DNA of 64,000 nt from Alphaproteobacteria bacterium (GTDB taxonomy: Bacteria; Pseudomonadota; Alphaproteobacteria; Rickettsiales; SXRF01). The notes under the pieces were generated by a model. The model saw only the letters and a program-made list of their open reading frames with translations. It did not search any database and was not told the origin of the DNA. Location: assembly GCA_025362975.1 (NCBI GenBank), contig JANYES010000019.1, forward strand, positions 1 through 64,000. The letters run 5' to 3'. The translations under genes were made by a program, and so were the position numbers. Of the stretch, positions 40,381-49,603 are shown piece after piece (the stretch's first letter is position 1; the number at the start of each line of letters is the position of its first letter).

Positions 40381-41727
40381 ATGAACAAGACATATGTGGT
40401 GGTGGGTGCTGGTTTTCGTGGTTTTTGCGATGCGATGCAACTGCTTAACGCTGGCCATAAAGTATATATTATCGACAAGGAGCCGTTTTTCGGTGGGATT
40501 TCCTATTCGATCGATCTGAAAGGGTTTGCTGTCGATAAAGGCGTGCATATGTTCGACGGCGTGCCGGCAGCACTCGGCGATATCGTCACAGAAATCATGG
40601 ACGGCAAGGTGCGCACTATCGATTTTGTCTCAGTCAGCGCGTTTAATGGCAAATTGACCGACGGGTTTTCGCTGCCGGATTTATCCTCGCTCGATGAAGC
40701 AACCAAAGCGCAGATTACTACGGAATTAAAGGCGCTGGCCGCCACCAATGGGAGTGCGCGCACACCTAAGAACCTGACCGAATTGCTTGAAGACCGCTAC
40801 GGCAAAACCGCCGGGCATATTTTCGCCGGAATTTTCCGTGATATTTACAACATCGACGCGAATGTGGTGCAGCCCGACGCGATTTCCAAAACCTCGCTCG
40901 GACGCCTGAAATACTTGGACGACCCCGAGATGGTGGCGCTGAAACAATCCAGCCCCTTCCTCGATAATGTCCTCGCGGCACGCCGCAAATCGATGGGTAA
41001 AGTCGATGATTTCGTCTCCGTCTATCCCGACACCGGCGAAGCGATGCGCGGCTGGTGCACGCGCGCGGCCACTTGGCTGGAGAAAAAAGGCGCGGTGATG
41101 TGCCTGGGTGAAAATATTACCGCTATTGAAAACGGCAGCGATAACATCACTATCGTCACTGATAAGCGCCGCATAGAGGCGGATAAGATTATCTGGACCA
41201 ATGACAACACGCAAGCACTAGCCAAAACATTGGGCTTTGAATTTGATTTGAACGACTATATTTCCGGCACGCCGATGCTGTTCGCCGTGATGATTACACA
41301 GGCGAAACACATCAAAGACTTCACCTATTTACAGAACTTCAATCCCGAAGGCATCACCTTCCGCTCAGCGTCTGCCGGGATTTACGGCAACCAGATTACG
41401 TCGGAAGGCGCAAGCTTCATCACCTGCGAATGCCCCGCCGCTATCGGCTCGATCGAATGGGAAGCGTTCAAGGAATTGCACATGCCTATCTGGGAAGAAT
41501 GCAAAGCGCTCGGTGTCGTTTCCAGCGACGCGACATTGCTCGACCACGCAGTTATCCGCCTGCCCTCAACGTTCAAAGTCGCCAAGCTCGGCTATGACGA
41601 CAAGATCGCCGAGTTCAGCGACGAAGTGCGCAAACGCAATCCGCGCATCCTCTTCCGCGACGTCAAACCCTTCTTCCGCCGCGATATCTATCTCGATTCG
41701 CTGCACCTGCTGTCGCTAGTGGCCTGA
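40381..41727 (+). CDS. FAD-dependent oxidoreductase (amine-oxidase/UGM-like)
   Basis: A 448-residue flavoprotein. The Rossmann motif VVVGAGFRGFCDAMQLLNAG with a following acidic IIDKEPFFGG marks an N-terminal FAD fold of the amine oxidase/UDP-galactopyranose mutase/protoporphyrinogen oxidase group. The start at 40381 has AAGGA directly upstream; an in-frame ATG at 40369 does not. It overlaps the next gene at its last base. In nonulosonate and glycan loci such flavoproteins oxidise or isomerise sugars, but the substrate is unknown. Confidence 0.8.
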   Translation: MNKTYVVVGAGFRGFCDAMQLLNAGHKVYIIDKEPFFGGISYSIDLKGFAVDKGVHMFDGVPAALGDIVTEIMDGKVRTIDFVSVSAFNGKLTDGFSLPDLSSLDEATKAQITTELKALAATNGSARTPKNLTELLEDRYGKTAGHIFAGIFRDIYNIDANVVQPDAISKTSLGRLKYLDDPEMVALKQSSPFLDNVLAARRKSMGKVDDFVSVYPDTGEAMRGWCTRAATWLEKKGAVMCLGENITAIENGSDNITIVTDKRRIEADKIIWTNDNTQALAKTLGFEFDLNDYISGTPMLFAVMITQAKHIKDFTYLQNFNPEGITFRSASAGIYGNQITSEGASFITCECPAAIGSIEWEAFKELHMPIWEECKALGVVSSDATLLDHAVIRLPSTFKVAKLGYDDKIAEFSDEVRKRNPRILFRDVKPFFRRDIYLDSLHLLSLVA

Positions 41728-42425
41728 TGGAAACGTTGGCCAAAGATTACACGCAACACTGGGACGAAAAATTCTCCACCCGCGCGTGGGGCCGCTATCC
41801 GCCGGAAGATTTCGTGCGTTTCATGGGCCGAAATTTCAAGGATGCCGATAAGGCGAAGGTGAACGTACTCGAAGTCGGCTGCGGGCCGGGCGCGAATGTG
41901 TGGTTCCTGCACCGCGAAGGTTTTTGCGTCTCGGCCATCGATGTTTCGCCTGCCGCTATCGGGCTGGCAGGCACACGACTCGATACGGAAAATAAGGATT
42001 GCCGCAGCCCGCAAACGGATTTGCGCGTTGGCAATTTTTCGCAGCTGCCGTGGCAGGACAATCATTTCGACGTGGTAGCCGATATTTTTGCGCTCTATGC
42101 CAACACCACGAACATCATCGAAAACGCGCTGACAGAAATCCAGCGCGTAATGAAACCCGGCGGGTTGTTCTACGCAAAACTCTGGGGCACGCGCTGCACT
42201 GGCTACGGCACCGGCAACGAGCTGGAACCCGGCACGTTCGATAATATTCCAAGCGGGCCGTGCGCGCATATGGGTGTGTCACATTTCTTCACCCGCAAGG
42301 GCGTGGATGCGTTGTTCTGCAAGTATTTCGACACCATCGCTATCGATACGATTTTCCGGACGGACGTTAGCGCCAAACAGGATATCGAAGAATTGCACTG
42401 CCAATTCAAAAAGGCCGCGGCCTAA
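41727..42425 (+). CDS. Class I SAM-dependent methyltransferase
   Basis: A 232-residue methyltransferase. Motif I is VLEVGCGPGANVWFL with the acidic residue in AIDVSPAA; the post-I region DNHFDVVADIFALYAN follows. It starts at the last base of the previous stop and ends in the next gene's start, so it is tightly coupled. In this locus it may O- or N-methylate the nonulosonate or another glycan sugar (inference). Confidence 0.88.
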   Translation: METLAKDYTQHWDEKFSTRAWGRYPPEDFVRFMGRNFKDADKAKVNVLEVGCGPGANVWFLHREGFCVSAIDVSPAAIGLAGTRLDTENKDCRSPQTDLRVGNFSQLPWQDNHFDVVADIFALYANTTNIIENALTEIQRVMKPGGLFYAKLWGTRCTGYGTGNELEPGTFDNIPSGPCAHMGVSHFFTRKGVDALFCKYFDTIAIDTIFRTDVSAKQDIEELHCQFKKAAA

Positions 42426-43582
42426 TGCGCAGCATCTATTTCATCACACTCAGCCGCTCCGATTATGCCAGCACGCGCCCCGTCATACGCGCGGCACTCG
42501 CCGATAACGAGATTGACGCGAAGGTGATTGCGGGTGGCAGCCATTTGCTTAAGCGTTTCGGCAACACCATCGAACAGATTGAAAAAGACGGGCTTCCCGT
42601 GCATGCTACCGCCGATTTCCTGTTCGAAACCGACAACAGCCCGCAAGATCTGGCGGCTGCTTACGCCCGCGCGGTGAAGGTCTTCGTCGATATTTTTACT
42701 AAGGGCGCGCCCGACGCCATCTTCATCGTCGGGGACCGCTGGGAAATGCTGGCGGTGGCGAGTGCTGCGTCGATGTTGCAGATTCCTGTTATCCATCATT
42801 CCGGAGGCGATATTACGCAGGGCTCAAGCGATAACCAGACTCGCTATGCGCTTTCCTGCCTTGCACACCTGCATCTTGTGGCACTTCCGCAGCACCGCGA
42901 ACGCCTGCTGAACATGGGCGAAGAAGACTGGCGCGTGATTACTACGGGGGAACCGGCGCTTACTGAACTGGCGTATTTTGCGCAAGCGGCGGGCGATATT
43001 TACGCGAAATTCTGGCTGAACAAAAACGAATCGTTTGCGCTTGCGACCTTCCATCCGACCTCGTTCGATACGGTGGCGCCGGAAGAACAGATCGAACGTT
43101 TCCTTGCGATTCTTGATAATATCAGCATGCCGATTATCCTGACCGCCCCGAATCCGGACGGCGCAAGTGAGCTGTTTTTCCAAAAAATGAAAGCATTCAC
43201 GCAGACGCACGCCAACGTGCAGATGCATGAAAGCTTAGGCATCGAAACCTATTACGCCGCAATGGCGCATGCTGCCTTTATGATAGGCAATTCCTCCAGC
43301 GGTCTATGGGAAGCGCCTAGTTTTTCGCTGCCGGTGATCAATATCGGCCCGCGCCAGCAGGGTCGCGTGCATGGCGATAACGTCGTGAACGTGGCGCTTG
43401 AGATCGAAGAGGCCAAGGCAGCTATCGCCAAAGTTTCCGCACCGGAATTCCGCAAAACCCTAACAGGCGCGAACCCTTACGTCTATCCCGGCACGCTGAA
43501 AGTGATTCTCGACAGCATCAAACAGCCTTACCCCAAGGCCATCCTGCTCGCCAAGCACTTCATCGACCCACTGCAGCAATGA
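42425..43582 (+). CDS. UDP-GlcNAc 2-epimerase, hydrolysing (NeuC/LegG-like)
   Basis: A 385-residue GT-B-fold enzyme. The N-terminus YFITLSRSDYASTRPVIRAA matches the NeuC group, as do GSSSGLWEAPSF (from GNSSSGLWEAP) and INIGPRQQGRVHGDNVVNV, the closing active-site loop. It releases the nucleotide from an NDP-HexNAc while inverting C2, giving the free ManNAc-type sugar used by the NeuB-type synthase two genes downstream. The order epimerase, acyltransferase, synthase, oxidoreductase, cytidylyltransferase is typical of nonulosonate loci. Confidence 0.9.
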   Translation: MRSIYFITLSRSDYASTRPVIRAALADNEIDAKVIAGGSHLLKRFGNTIEQIEKDGLPVHATADFLFETDNSPQDLAAAYARAVKVFVDIFTKGAPDAIFIVGDRWEMLAVASAASMLQIPVIHHSGGDITQGSSDNQTRYALSCLAHLHLVALPQHRERLLNMGEEDWRVITTGEPALTELAYFAQAAGDIYAKFWLNKNESFALATFHPTSFDTVAPEEQIERFLAILDNISMPIILTAPNPDGASELFFQKMKAFTQTHANVQMHESLGIETYYAAMAHAAFMIGNSSSGLWEAPSFSLPVINIGPRQQGRVHGDNVVNVALEIEEAKAAIAKVSAPEFRKTLTGANPYVYPGTLKVILDSIKQPYPKAILLAKHFIDPLQQ

Positions 43583-44604
43583 CCACCCACGGTATCATCC
43601 CCGCGCATGAACGCGCTGCATGGCATGCGCAACTGGCCCCTTTCGGCCAGATCGATGCCACGTATCTGCCGGAATACCATCTGGCTTACGCGCTTCGCAT
43701 CAAGGATTCGAAGCCGCTGCTGTGGCATTACAGCGATAATGACGGGCATTTCGTCTATCCTTTTTTGCTCACGCCCGTAGCGGGCACCAGCCATTACGAT
43801 ATCACTGGTATTTACGGCTACACCGGCCCGATCGCCACGAGAGACGCAGTCACGACACGCGCATGGCAACAGTTCGACGCCTATGCGGCCAAGCAGAATA
43901 TCATTGCCGAATTCATTCGATTCAGCCCGTTTAACGAAAACCAGCGCTTCGCTCATCCGGGCACGCGGATCGAGCAAAACCGCACGCTGGCCGCCTCGAA
44001 CCTGCCTTTGAGCGAAGAAGAACTCCTGCAAAAACTTGGGCCCAAAACCCGCAACATGCTGCGTAAAGCCGCAACCGCTGGGCTTGCCGCGCGCGAGCTG
44101 GCGCTGCCTGCGGGACTTCCCGCTTTCCGCGCGCTGTACGAAGATACGATGAACCGCAACAAAGCACCGGAGTTTTTCTGGTATGACGATGCGTATTACC
44201 AGAACCTGATGCTGCTCGGCTATGGCTTGCGCCTGTTCGGCGTGTTCGCGGGCGAGGCGCTGGTGGCGGCAAGCATGTCGGTGTCGCACGGGGCGTCGGG
44301 ACTGTATCATCTCGGCGCGAGCCTGCCGGAGCATGCGAAGTCAGGGGCGGGAAATCTGGCGCTGTTTGAAATGTCGCGGGGGCTGATGCGCGCTGGCGTT
44401 ACCTTTATCAACATGACCGGCGGGCGCACGATGGCGGCCGACGACCCGCTACTTCTATTCAAAAAAAGCAATGCAACCGGCACGGCGGCGTTTTATATTG
44501 GCAAACGTATTCTGGATGAAACCGCCTATGCGAGTGTTCGCGAGGCATGGGCAAAAGAACATGGCGACCCCGGCACAGGGCGTATTATTTTCTGGCGATC
44601 ATAA
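43579..44604 (+). CDS. GNAT/FemAB-like acyltransferase
   Basis: A 341-residue protein with the double-GNAT (FemAB-like) fold: an N-terminal half beginning HERAAWHAQLAPFGQIDATY and a second half with KTRNMLRKAATAGLAAREL and GLYHLGASLPEHAKSGAG. FemAB-like proteins add amino acids or acyl groups to amino-sugars and peptidoglycan. Inside a nonulosonate operon, between the 2-epimerase and the synthase (overlapping the former by 4 bp), it is a candidate for N-acylation of the sugar product (inference). Confidence 0.75.
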   Translation: MTTHGIIPAHERAAWHAQLAPFGQIDATYLPEYHLAYALRIKDSKPLLWHYSDNDGHFVYPFLLTPVAGTSHYDITGIYGYTGPIATRDAVTTRAWQQFDAYAAKQNIIAEFIRFSPFNENQRFAHPGTRIEQNRTLAASNLPLSEEELLQKLGPKTRNMLRKAATAGLAARELALPAGLPAFRALYEDTMNRNKAPEFFWYDDAYYQNLMLLGYGLRLFGVFAGEALVAASMSVSHGASGLYHLGASLPEHAKSGAGNLALFEMSRGLMRAGVTFINMTGGRTMAADDPLLLFKKSNATGTAAFYIGKRILDETAYASVREAWAKEHGDPGTGRIIFWRS

Positions 44605-44613
44605 GGACAGGCA

Positions 44614-45669
44614 ATGGATTTTGTATCGAAACAATTTGATTTTAAACCTGGGGAACGTTGCGTCGTTATCGGCGAAATCGGCGTCAACCATAACCGCGAC
44701 GAGGCGATGCTGTTTCGCCTGATCGACGAAGGAATCGCCGCAGGGCTCGACATCATCAAGCTGCAGCGCTTTATTTCTGAAGAAGAAATATCCACTTTCG
44801 CTGCCGCTACGGATTACCAGCAAAGAGCTGGGCAAGGCGACAACCAGCTGGCGATGGCCAAGAAGCTTGAGTTGCCCGATGAATGGATTGTGAAGGCGTT
44901 CGAGTATTGCAAAGAAAAAAAGATTGGTTTCCTGTGTACGGCGTTTGAGCATAGCAGCGTGGATTTCCTTGCCAAGAAACTCGGCGTGAAGGCGGTCAAA
45001 GTCCCCTCGCCTGAAATTACCAATAAGCCGCTGTTACAGCATATGGCGCGTTCGTTCGAGCATCTGCTGATTTCCACGGGTGCGAGCTACATGGATGAAT
45101 GCGCGAAAGCGCTGGAATGGGTAAACGAAGTGGGAACGCGAGAACTGGCGTTGATGCACTGTGTGTCGGAATATCCGGCACCGGTGGAGCAATCGAACCT
45201 GAAAGCGATGCGCACTATGCAAGACACGTTCGGGCTGCCGGTAGGGTATTCTGACCACACGCCGGGACATGTGGCGGGCGTGGTAGCGGCAGGGCTTAGG
45301 GCGGCGATGCTGGAGAAGCATTATACGCTCGATAAAAACCTGCCGGGACCAGACCATAAGGCGTCGCTGGATATTGCGGAATTGCGCGAGTATGTGAAGG
45401 CCGTGCGCGCGGCAAGCGCGTCACTTGGTGACGGGGTAAAACAGCCGGTGGCGGCGGAATCGGCCAATCGGGCGCTGATTCGTAAAAGCGTGGTGTGCGC
45501 GGCCCCTTCGATGAAGGCGGGAACGGCGGTGATGCTGGAAATGTTAGGCGTAAAACGCCCGTGGACGGACGGTGCGGTGGAACCCTATGATATCGATAAA
45601 ATCTGTGGTAAAACGCTAAAGAAAGACAAGCAGCACGATCAACCCATCATGTGGTCGGATTTTAAATGA
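44614..45669 (+). CDS. Nonulosonate synthase (NeuB/LegI/PseI-like)
   Basis: A 351-residue enzyme of the sialic-acid synthase family: GEIGVNHNRDEAMLFRLIDE, the metal/phosphoenolpyruvate region CTAFEHSSVDFLAKKLG, and DHTPGHVAGVVAAG are landmarks. It condenses a ManNAc-type sugar with phosphoenolpyruvate to make a nine-carbon α-keto acid. The C-terminus (IRKSVVCAAPSMKAGTAV) is the antifreeze-like SAF domain found in NeuB proteins. Which acid it makes (sialic, legionaminic or pseudaminic) cannot be told from sequence alone; the PseA-type gene favours an acetamidino-modified one. Confidence 0.92.
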   Translation: MDFVSKQFDFKPGERCVVIGEIGVNHNRDEAMLFRLIDEGIAAGLDIIKLQRFISEEEISTFAAATDYQQRAGQGDNQLAMAKKLELPDEWIVKAFEYCKEKKIGFLCTAFEHSSVDFLAKKLGVKAVKVPSPEITNKPLLQHMARSFEHLLISTGASYMDECAKALEWVNEVGTRELALMHCVSEYPAPVEQSNLKAMRTMQDTFGLPVGYSDHTPGHVAGVVAAGLRAAMLEKHYTLDKNLPGPDHKASLDIAELREYVKAVRAASASLGDGVKQPVAAESANRALIRKSVVCAAPSMKAGTAVMLEMLGVKRPWTDGAVEPYDIDKICGKTLKKDKQHDQPIMWSDFK

Positions 45670-46685
45670 CCAAGCTTTTGTGCATCAGCCTCGGCAGTAT
45701 CGGCAAGCGCCATGTGCGCAATGCGCGCACGCTTGCGCCCGATGCAAAGATCGCCGTGTATCGCCAGCATACGCGGGGGGATGCCAGCGTGCCGGAGCAT
45801 ACGGACGTGCTGCTTTCCAGCATGGAAGAAGCTATGGCCTTTGAGCCCGACGCGGTGTTGATTTCCTCGCCCGCGAGCGAGCATATCGCCAATGCGAGCG
45901 CGTTTATCGCGCGCGGTACGCCGATGTTTATTGAAAAACCGCTGGCTGCGAACATGCAGGTGTTAGGCGATTTTGTCGCGCAAGCGAAAACGGCAAAAGG
46001 CTTTATCATGGTAGCGTACGTGCTGCGCTTCCTGCCGGCGCTGTATAAAATCAAACACATGATCGCGGACGGAATGCTCGGCGCGGTGTATACGGCGCGG
46101 ATTGAAGTGGGACAATATTTGCCGGACTGGCGGCCGGATTCGGACTACCGCGAGGGCGTAAGCGCGCAGAAAAAACTCGGCGGCGGGGCGCTGCTGGAGC
46201 TGAGTCATGAGATCGATTATGCCACGTGGCTCTTTGGGTTTCCGCGCAGCATTCAATGTAGCTGCAGCACACTGAGCGCTCTGGATATCGATGTGGAAGA
46301 CAGTGCGCAGCTGGTGATGGAATATGCGCATAAGCGCGTCGATGTGCAGCTGGATTTCTTGCAACGCACAGCTAACATGGCGGTGCAGATCGTGGGCGAA
46401 AAAGCAACGCTTTACGCTGATTTGATCAAGGAAGAGCTGCGGCTGGTAACGCCGGAGGCGCCGAACGGCGTGCGCGTGGAATGCGAAAAACTCCCAAACG
46501 GGAATGATATTTACCTGCGCCAGTGCGATTATTTCTTCAGTAAAGCGCTGCCCGGTTATGCACCGCGCTATGGTGCGGATGGGATTGAACCAGCGAGTGT
46601 GGAAAGTGCCGCGCAGGTGCTGGCCCTTGTCGATTTAGCCAAGAAAGCGAATGAAACCGGCATGCGCTTGAAGGTGGCGGCATGA
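45666..46685 (+). CDS. Gfo/Idh/MocA-family oxidoreductase
   Basis: A 339-residue NAD(P)-dependent sugar oxidoreductase. The dinucleotide fold begins LCISLGSIGKRHVRNARTL; the EKPLAANM motif holds the catalytic Lys, and a conserved LGGGALLELSHEIDY His follows. Such enzymes oxidise or epimerise ring carbons of sugars. Its place between the synthase and cytidylyltransferase genes, overlapping each by 4 bp, is recurrent in nonulosonate loci of flagellin-modifying bacteria (from memory). Confidence 0.9.
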   Translation: MTKLLCISLGSIGKRHVRNARTLAPDAKIAVYRQHTRGDASVPEHTDVLLSSMEEAMAFEPDAVLISSPASEHIANASAFIARGTPMFIEKPLAANMQVLGDFVAQAKTAKGFIMVAYVLRFLPALYKIKHMIADGMLGAVYTARIEVGQYLPDWRPDSDYREGVSAQKKLGGGALLELSHEIDYATWLFGFPRSIQCSCSTLSALDIDVEDSAQLVMEYAHKRVDVQLDFLQRTANMAVQIVGEKATLYADLIKEELRLVTPEAPNGVRVECEKLPNGNDIYLRQCDYFFSKALPGYAPRYGADGIEPASVESAAQVLALVDLAKKANETGMRLKVAA

Positions 46686-47383
46686 GCGGGTTTGCAGCGT
46701 TTATTTTTGCTCGCGGTGGCTCCAAGGGCGTGAAGCAGAAAAACATCATGCCGGTGGCGGGAAAACCGCTGATTGCGCATAGCATTGAATCGGCGTTAGC
46801 GAGTAAATTTGTGGACCAGGTGATCGTGTCGACAGATGATGCGGCGATTGCGGATGTTTCAAAAAAATACGGGGCGGATGTGTTGCAGCGGCCCGCCGAA
46901 CTCGCATCGGATACGGCATCGGAAATCCTGTCGTGGCGACATGCGATCGATAGTTTTCCAGAATTGTTTAAAGACAGGAAACAGCCGTTTATTTCGCTGC
47001 CTGCGACCTCGCCCCTGCGCGCCAGCGAAGATGTCGATGCGGCGATCACGAAGTTTGCGGAAGGCAAATGCGATGTGCTGTTTGGCATCAGCCCGGCGCA
47101 CCGCAACCCCTATCTCAACATGGTCGTCGTTGATGACAATGATTTGATTGCGATTGCGATGAGCGGCTCATCCGCCGTGCGCAGGCAGGATGTGCCGGCG
47201 ATGTATGACGTGACGACCTGCGTATATGTGGCCGATAGCAAATATGTGCAGTCTTGCGCGAAGCTGATGGAAGGGCGCGTCGGTTATGTGAGGATTCCGC
47301 CGGAGCGCGCGCTTGATATCGATACGTATTATGATTTACATCTGGCGGAGCTTCTGCTCAGCCAGCCATTTAAAGGACAATGA
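46682..47383 (+). CDS. CMP-nonulosonate cytidylyltransferase (NeuA/LegF-like)
   Basis: A 233-residue cytidylyltransferase. The nucleotide-binding loop FIFARGGSKGVKQKNIMPVA with the following GKPLIAHSIESAL, and LQRPAELASDTASE are family marks. It activates the nine-carbon sugar with CTP to CMP-sugar, the donor for a transferase. It follows the oxidoreductase gene (4-bp overlap) and precedes an SDR gene, completing a minimal NeuC, NeuB, NeuA set in one operon. Confidence 0.92.
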   Translation: MSGFAAFIFARGGSKGVKQKNIMPVAGKPLIAHSIESALASKFVDQVIVSTDDAAIADVSKKYGADVLQRPAELASDTASEILSWRHAIDSFPELFKDRKQPFISLPATSPLRASEDVDAAITKFAEGKCDVLFGISPAHRNPYLNMVVVDDNDLIAIAMSGSSAVRRQDVPAMYDVTTCVYVADSKYVQSCAKLMEGRVGYVRIPPERALDIDTYYDLHLAELLLSQPFKGQ

Positions 47384-47384
47384 C

Positions 47385-48155
47385 ATGACAGGATTTGTGG
47401 CGGCCATTACCGGCGGTGCGGGGCATCTGGGTCAATCATTTGCGCATAAACTGGCGGCGCGCGGGGTTGATGTGGCGGTGCTTGATAAGAATGCGGCGTC
47501 GGGCGAGGCGTTTGCAGCCGAGCTGGTCAAAACCTATGGCGGCAAGCACAGCTTTATCGAAGCGGATTTGATGCAGCCGGAGACGTTTGCTGCGGTGAAG
47601 AATGCTGTCGAAATGCGCTACGGGCGGCTGGATTACCTCGTTAATAATGCGGCGTTTTACGACGATACGCCGGGCTGGGGCGGGCCGTTTGAAGCCGAGG
47701 GTTACGAAGCGTGGATGAAGGTGATGCGCGTCAATCTGCTCGCGCCGTTTTTCCTTGTGCAGGCGCTGCATGCGCTGCTGAAAACGTCGCCAGACGCCGC
47801 CATCGTTAATATCGGCACGATGTATGCGGTGACCGGCCCGGACCACGGGCTGTATGAGGGCACGGATATGTGCAACCCGGCCGCGTATACGGCGAGCAAA
47901 GGCGGACTGCTGTCGACCACACGCTGGCTGAGCACGGTGCTGGCACCTGAGGTGCGCGTCAACATGGTGTCGCCGGGTGGTATCGAGCGCGGGCAGAACC
48001 CGGTATTCATGGAGCGCTACCATAAGCGCACGCCGCTGGGGCGCATGGGCAAGGAAAGCGACGTTTCCGGCATGGTGGCATTTTTATTGTCGCCGGAAGC
48101 GGCGTATATCACCGGCCAGCACATCGTGATCGATGGCGGGTGGACGGCATGGTAG
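47385..48155 (+). CDS. Short-chain dehydrogenase (PtmA-like)
   Basis: A 256-residue SDR. The NAD-binding motif is TGGAGHLGQSFA, the structural NNAAF follows, and the catalytic Ser/Tyr/Lys set appears as NIGTMYAV…NPAAYTASKGG. SDRs of the PtmA type are recurrent companions of nonulosonate genes. It begins 1 bp after the cytidylyltransferase stop and overlaps the methyltransferase gene by 7 bp. Confidence 0.88.
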   Translation: MTGFVAAITGGAGHLGQSFAHKLAARGVDVAVLDKNAASGEAFAAELVKTYGGKHSFIEADLMQPETFAAVKNAVEMRYGRLDYLVNNAAFYDDTPGWGGPFEAEGYEAWMKVMRVNLLAPFFLVQALHALLKTSPDAAIVNIGTMYAVTGPDHGLYEGTDMCNPAAYTASKGGLLSTTRWLSTVLAPEVRVNMVSPGGIERGQNPVFMERYHKRTPLGRMGKESDVSGMVAFLLSPEAAYITGQHIVIDGGWTAW

Positions 48156-48886
48156 ACGCGAGCGTCCAGCGCCAGAATACGCTGCGCGCGTATGACGCGA
48201 TTGCGCCGCTTTATGCGGAATACTCCGAGAAATACCGCAATTATTTAAGCGCGGTGGACGCGATGGCGATCGAGCATCTGAAGCCCGGCATGCGCCTGCT
48301 CGATGTTGGCTCGGGCGATGGCCGCAGGCTGGCTAAAATTACCTCTGCCGTGGGTTTGACCGATGTGGTGTCGGTGGAACCAAGCAAGGAAATGGCTGCG
48401 TTGTGCCGCAAGGCAACGGGCTTCAATGTGTATGAAATGTGCGGGGATACTCTGAGCGATTTGCCCGAAGCGCCGTTCGATGCGATGAGCGCGCTGTGGA
48501 ACGTGTTCGGGCATATGGCCAATTCTGAACTACGCATCAAGACGCTTGTCTGCATGGCGGGTAAGCTGAAGCCGGAAGGCTTCATCATGCTCGACGTCAA
48601 CAACCGCCACAACCAGCTTTCCTACGGGCGCTGGAACGTGTTTAAACGCCGCATCATTGACGTGATTGCTTTCGATGAAACGCGCGGCGACGCGTATTAC
48701 GACTGGAATATCGGCGGGCAATCTTTCCTGGCTTCGGGGCATTTGTTTACGCCGGGCGAAATGGCCGGGCTGTTTGCCAGAGCCGGGTTGCGGGTTACTG
48801 AGCGCTGGTCGATCAATTATGCCACGGGCGAACGCTCGAAATCACCGTTCAATGGGCAGCTTTTCTATGTGCTTAAGCTTGCTTAA
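48149..48886 (+). CDS. Class I SAM-dependent methyltransferase
   Basis: A 245-residue methyltransferase and last gene of the rightward operon. Motif I is LLDVGSGDGRRLAKI, with the acidic residue in VSVEPSKEM; the post-I region is DAMSALWNVFGHM. The start at 48149 overlaps the SDR stop. The substrate is presumably a sugar of the locus. A short CTTAAG-CTTG-CTTAAG dyad (48871-48886) overlaps its end. Confidence 0.88.
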   Translation: MVDASVQRQNTLRAYDAIAPLYAEYSEKYRNYLSAVDAMAIEHLKPGMRLLDVGSGDGRRLAKITSAVGLTDVVSVEPSKEMAALCRKATGFNVYEMCGDTLSDLPEAPFDAMSALWNVFGHMANSELRIKTLVCMAGKLKPEGFIMLDVNNRHNQLSYGRWNVFKRRIIDVIAFDETRGDAYYDWNIGGQSFLASGHLFTPGEMAGLFARAGLRVTERWSINYATGERSKSPFNGQLFYVLKLA

Positions 48887-48964
48887 GTCTTATAATATCT
48901 TGACAAAACTAACTTTCCTTAATTCTTAACATTCGAAACGCTCAGCATAAGCTAAGATAATGGG

Positions 48965-49603
48965 ATGCGTGATCAAATTTCACATCAATTTGCTATTGAA
49001 TTCGAAGAGCGTTATGGCCTGAACGGTATCGCCGGGCGATACGTGTTTCCCGAGGAACCCGGCTTTGACCGGCTGACATTGCAGCACAAGGTCTGGGAAA
49101 TTTACGATACGGAAAAACACCCTGCCCTGCTTGACGCGCGCGTCCAGCAATTCGCAGCGGCGCTCAATCATCCGGTGACGCTGGAGCAGATCAGGGAAAA
49201 CGATCAGGTGTGCTACTATTTTGCTACATTCATGCAGCATCAGGAATTGCTGGAAATGCTGACTGTTTATGAAAAACTGGCCGCGCTGAATCCGCAAGCG
49301 GCGGCGCAACTGCGCTTCGATAAGGATGACAGCAAGGAAGTGCTCGACGTAGTGCACGGCATGGTGTCAGGCTTCAGCCCCGAGGATATCAACCATTATC
49401 TGGAATCCTTCCGCCATGAGGGCGGATTTATGGCGCTAGAGCAAACACCTAAAGAGCAGGCGCGTATGGTGCTAACCACGCGGATTAAAGACCAGATCGG
49501 CGACATACCCAGCTGGCGTCCCGCCACGTCGACACTTGAAAAAATCTGGGAGCAGGTAAAACAGCGCTCGCCGGAAATCGACACTGGCGTCAGGCAGCCC
49601 TGA
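48965..49603 (+). CDS. Unrecognised soluble protein
   Basis: A 212-residue protein that I do not recognise. It is acidic, mostly helical, has no signal peptide or membrane segment, and contains no repeat. Distinct segments include FEERYGLNGIAGRYVFPEEP near the start and SGFSPEDINHYLESFRHEGG in the middle. It converges on the ABC ATPase gene, overlapping it by 14 bp. It stands between the glycan locus and the pilus-like operon without evident tie to either. Confidence 0.7.
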   Translation: MRDQISHQFAIEFEERYGLNGIAGRYVFPEEPGFDRLTLQHKVWEIYDTEKHPALLDARVQQFAAALNHPVTLEQIRENDQVCYYFATFMQHQELLEMLTVYEKLAALNPQAAAQLRFDKDDSKEVLDVVHGMVSGFSPEDINHYLESFRHEGGFMALEQTPKEQARMVLTTRIKDQIGDIPSWRPATSTLEKIWEQVKQRSPEIDTGVRQP

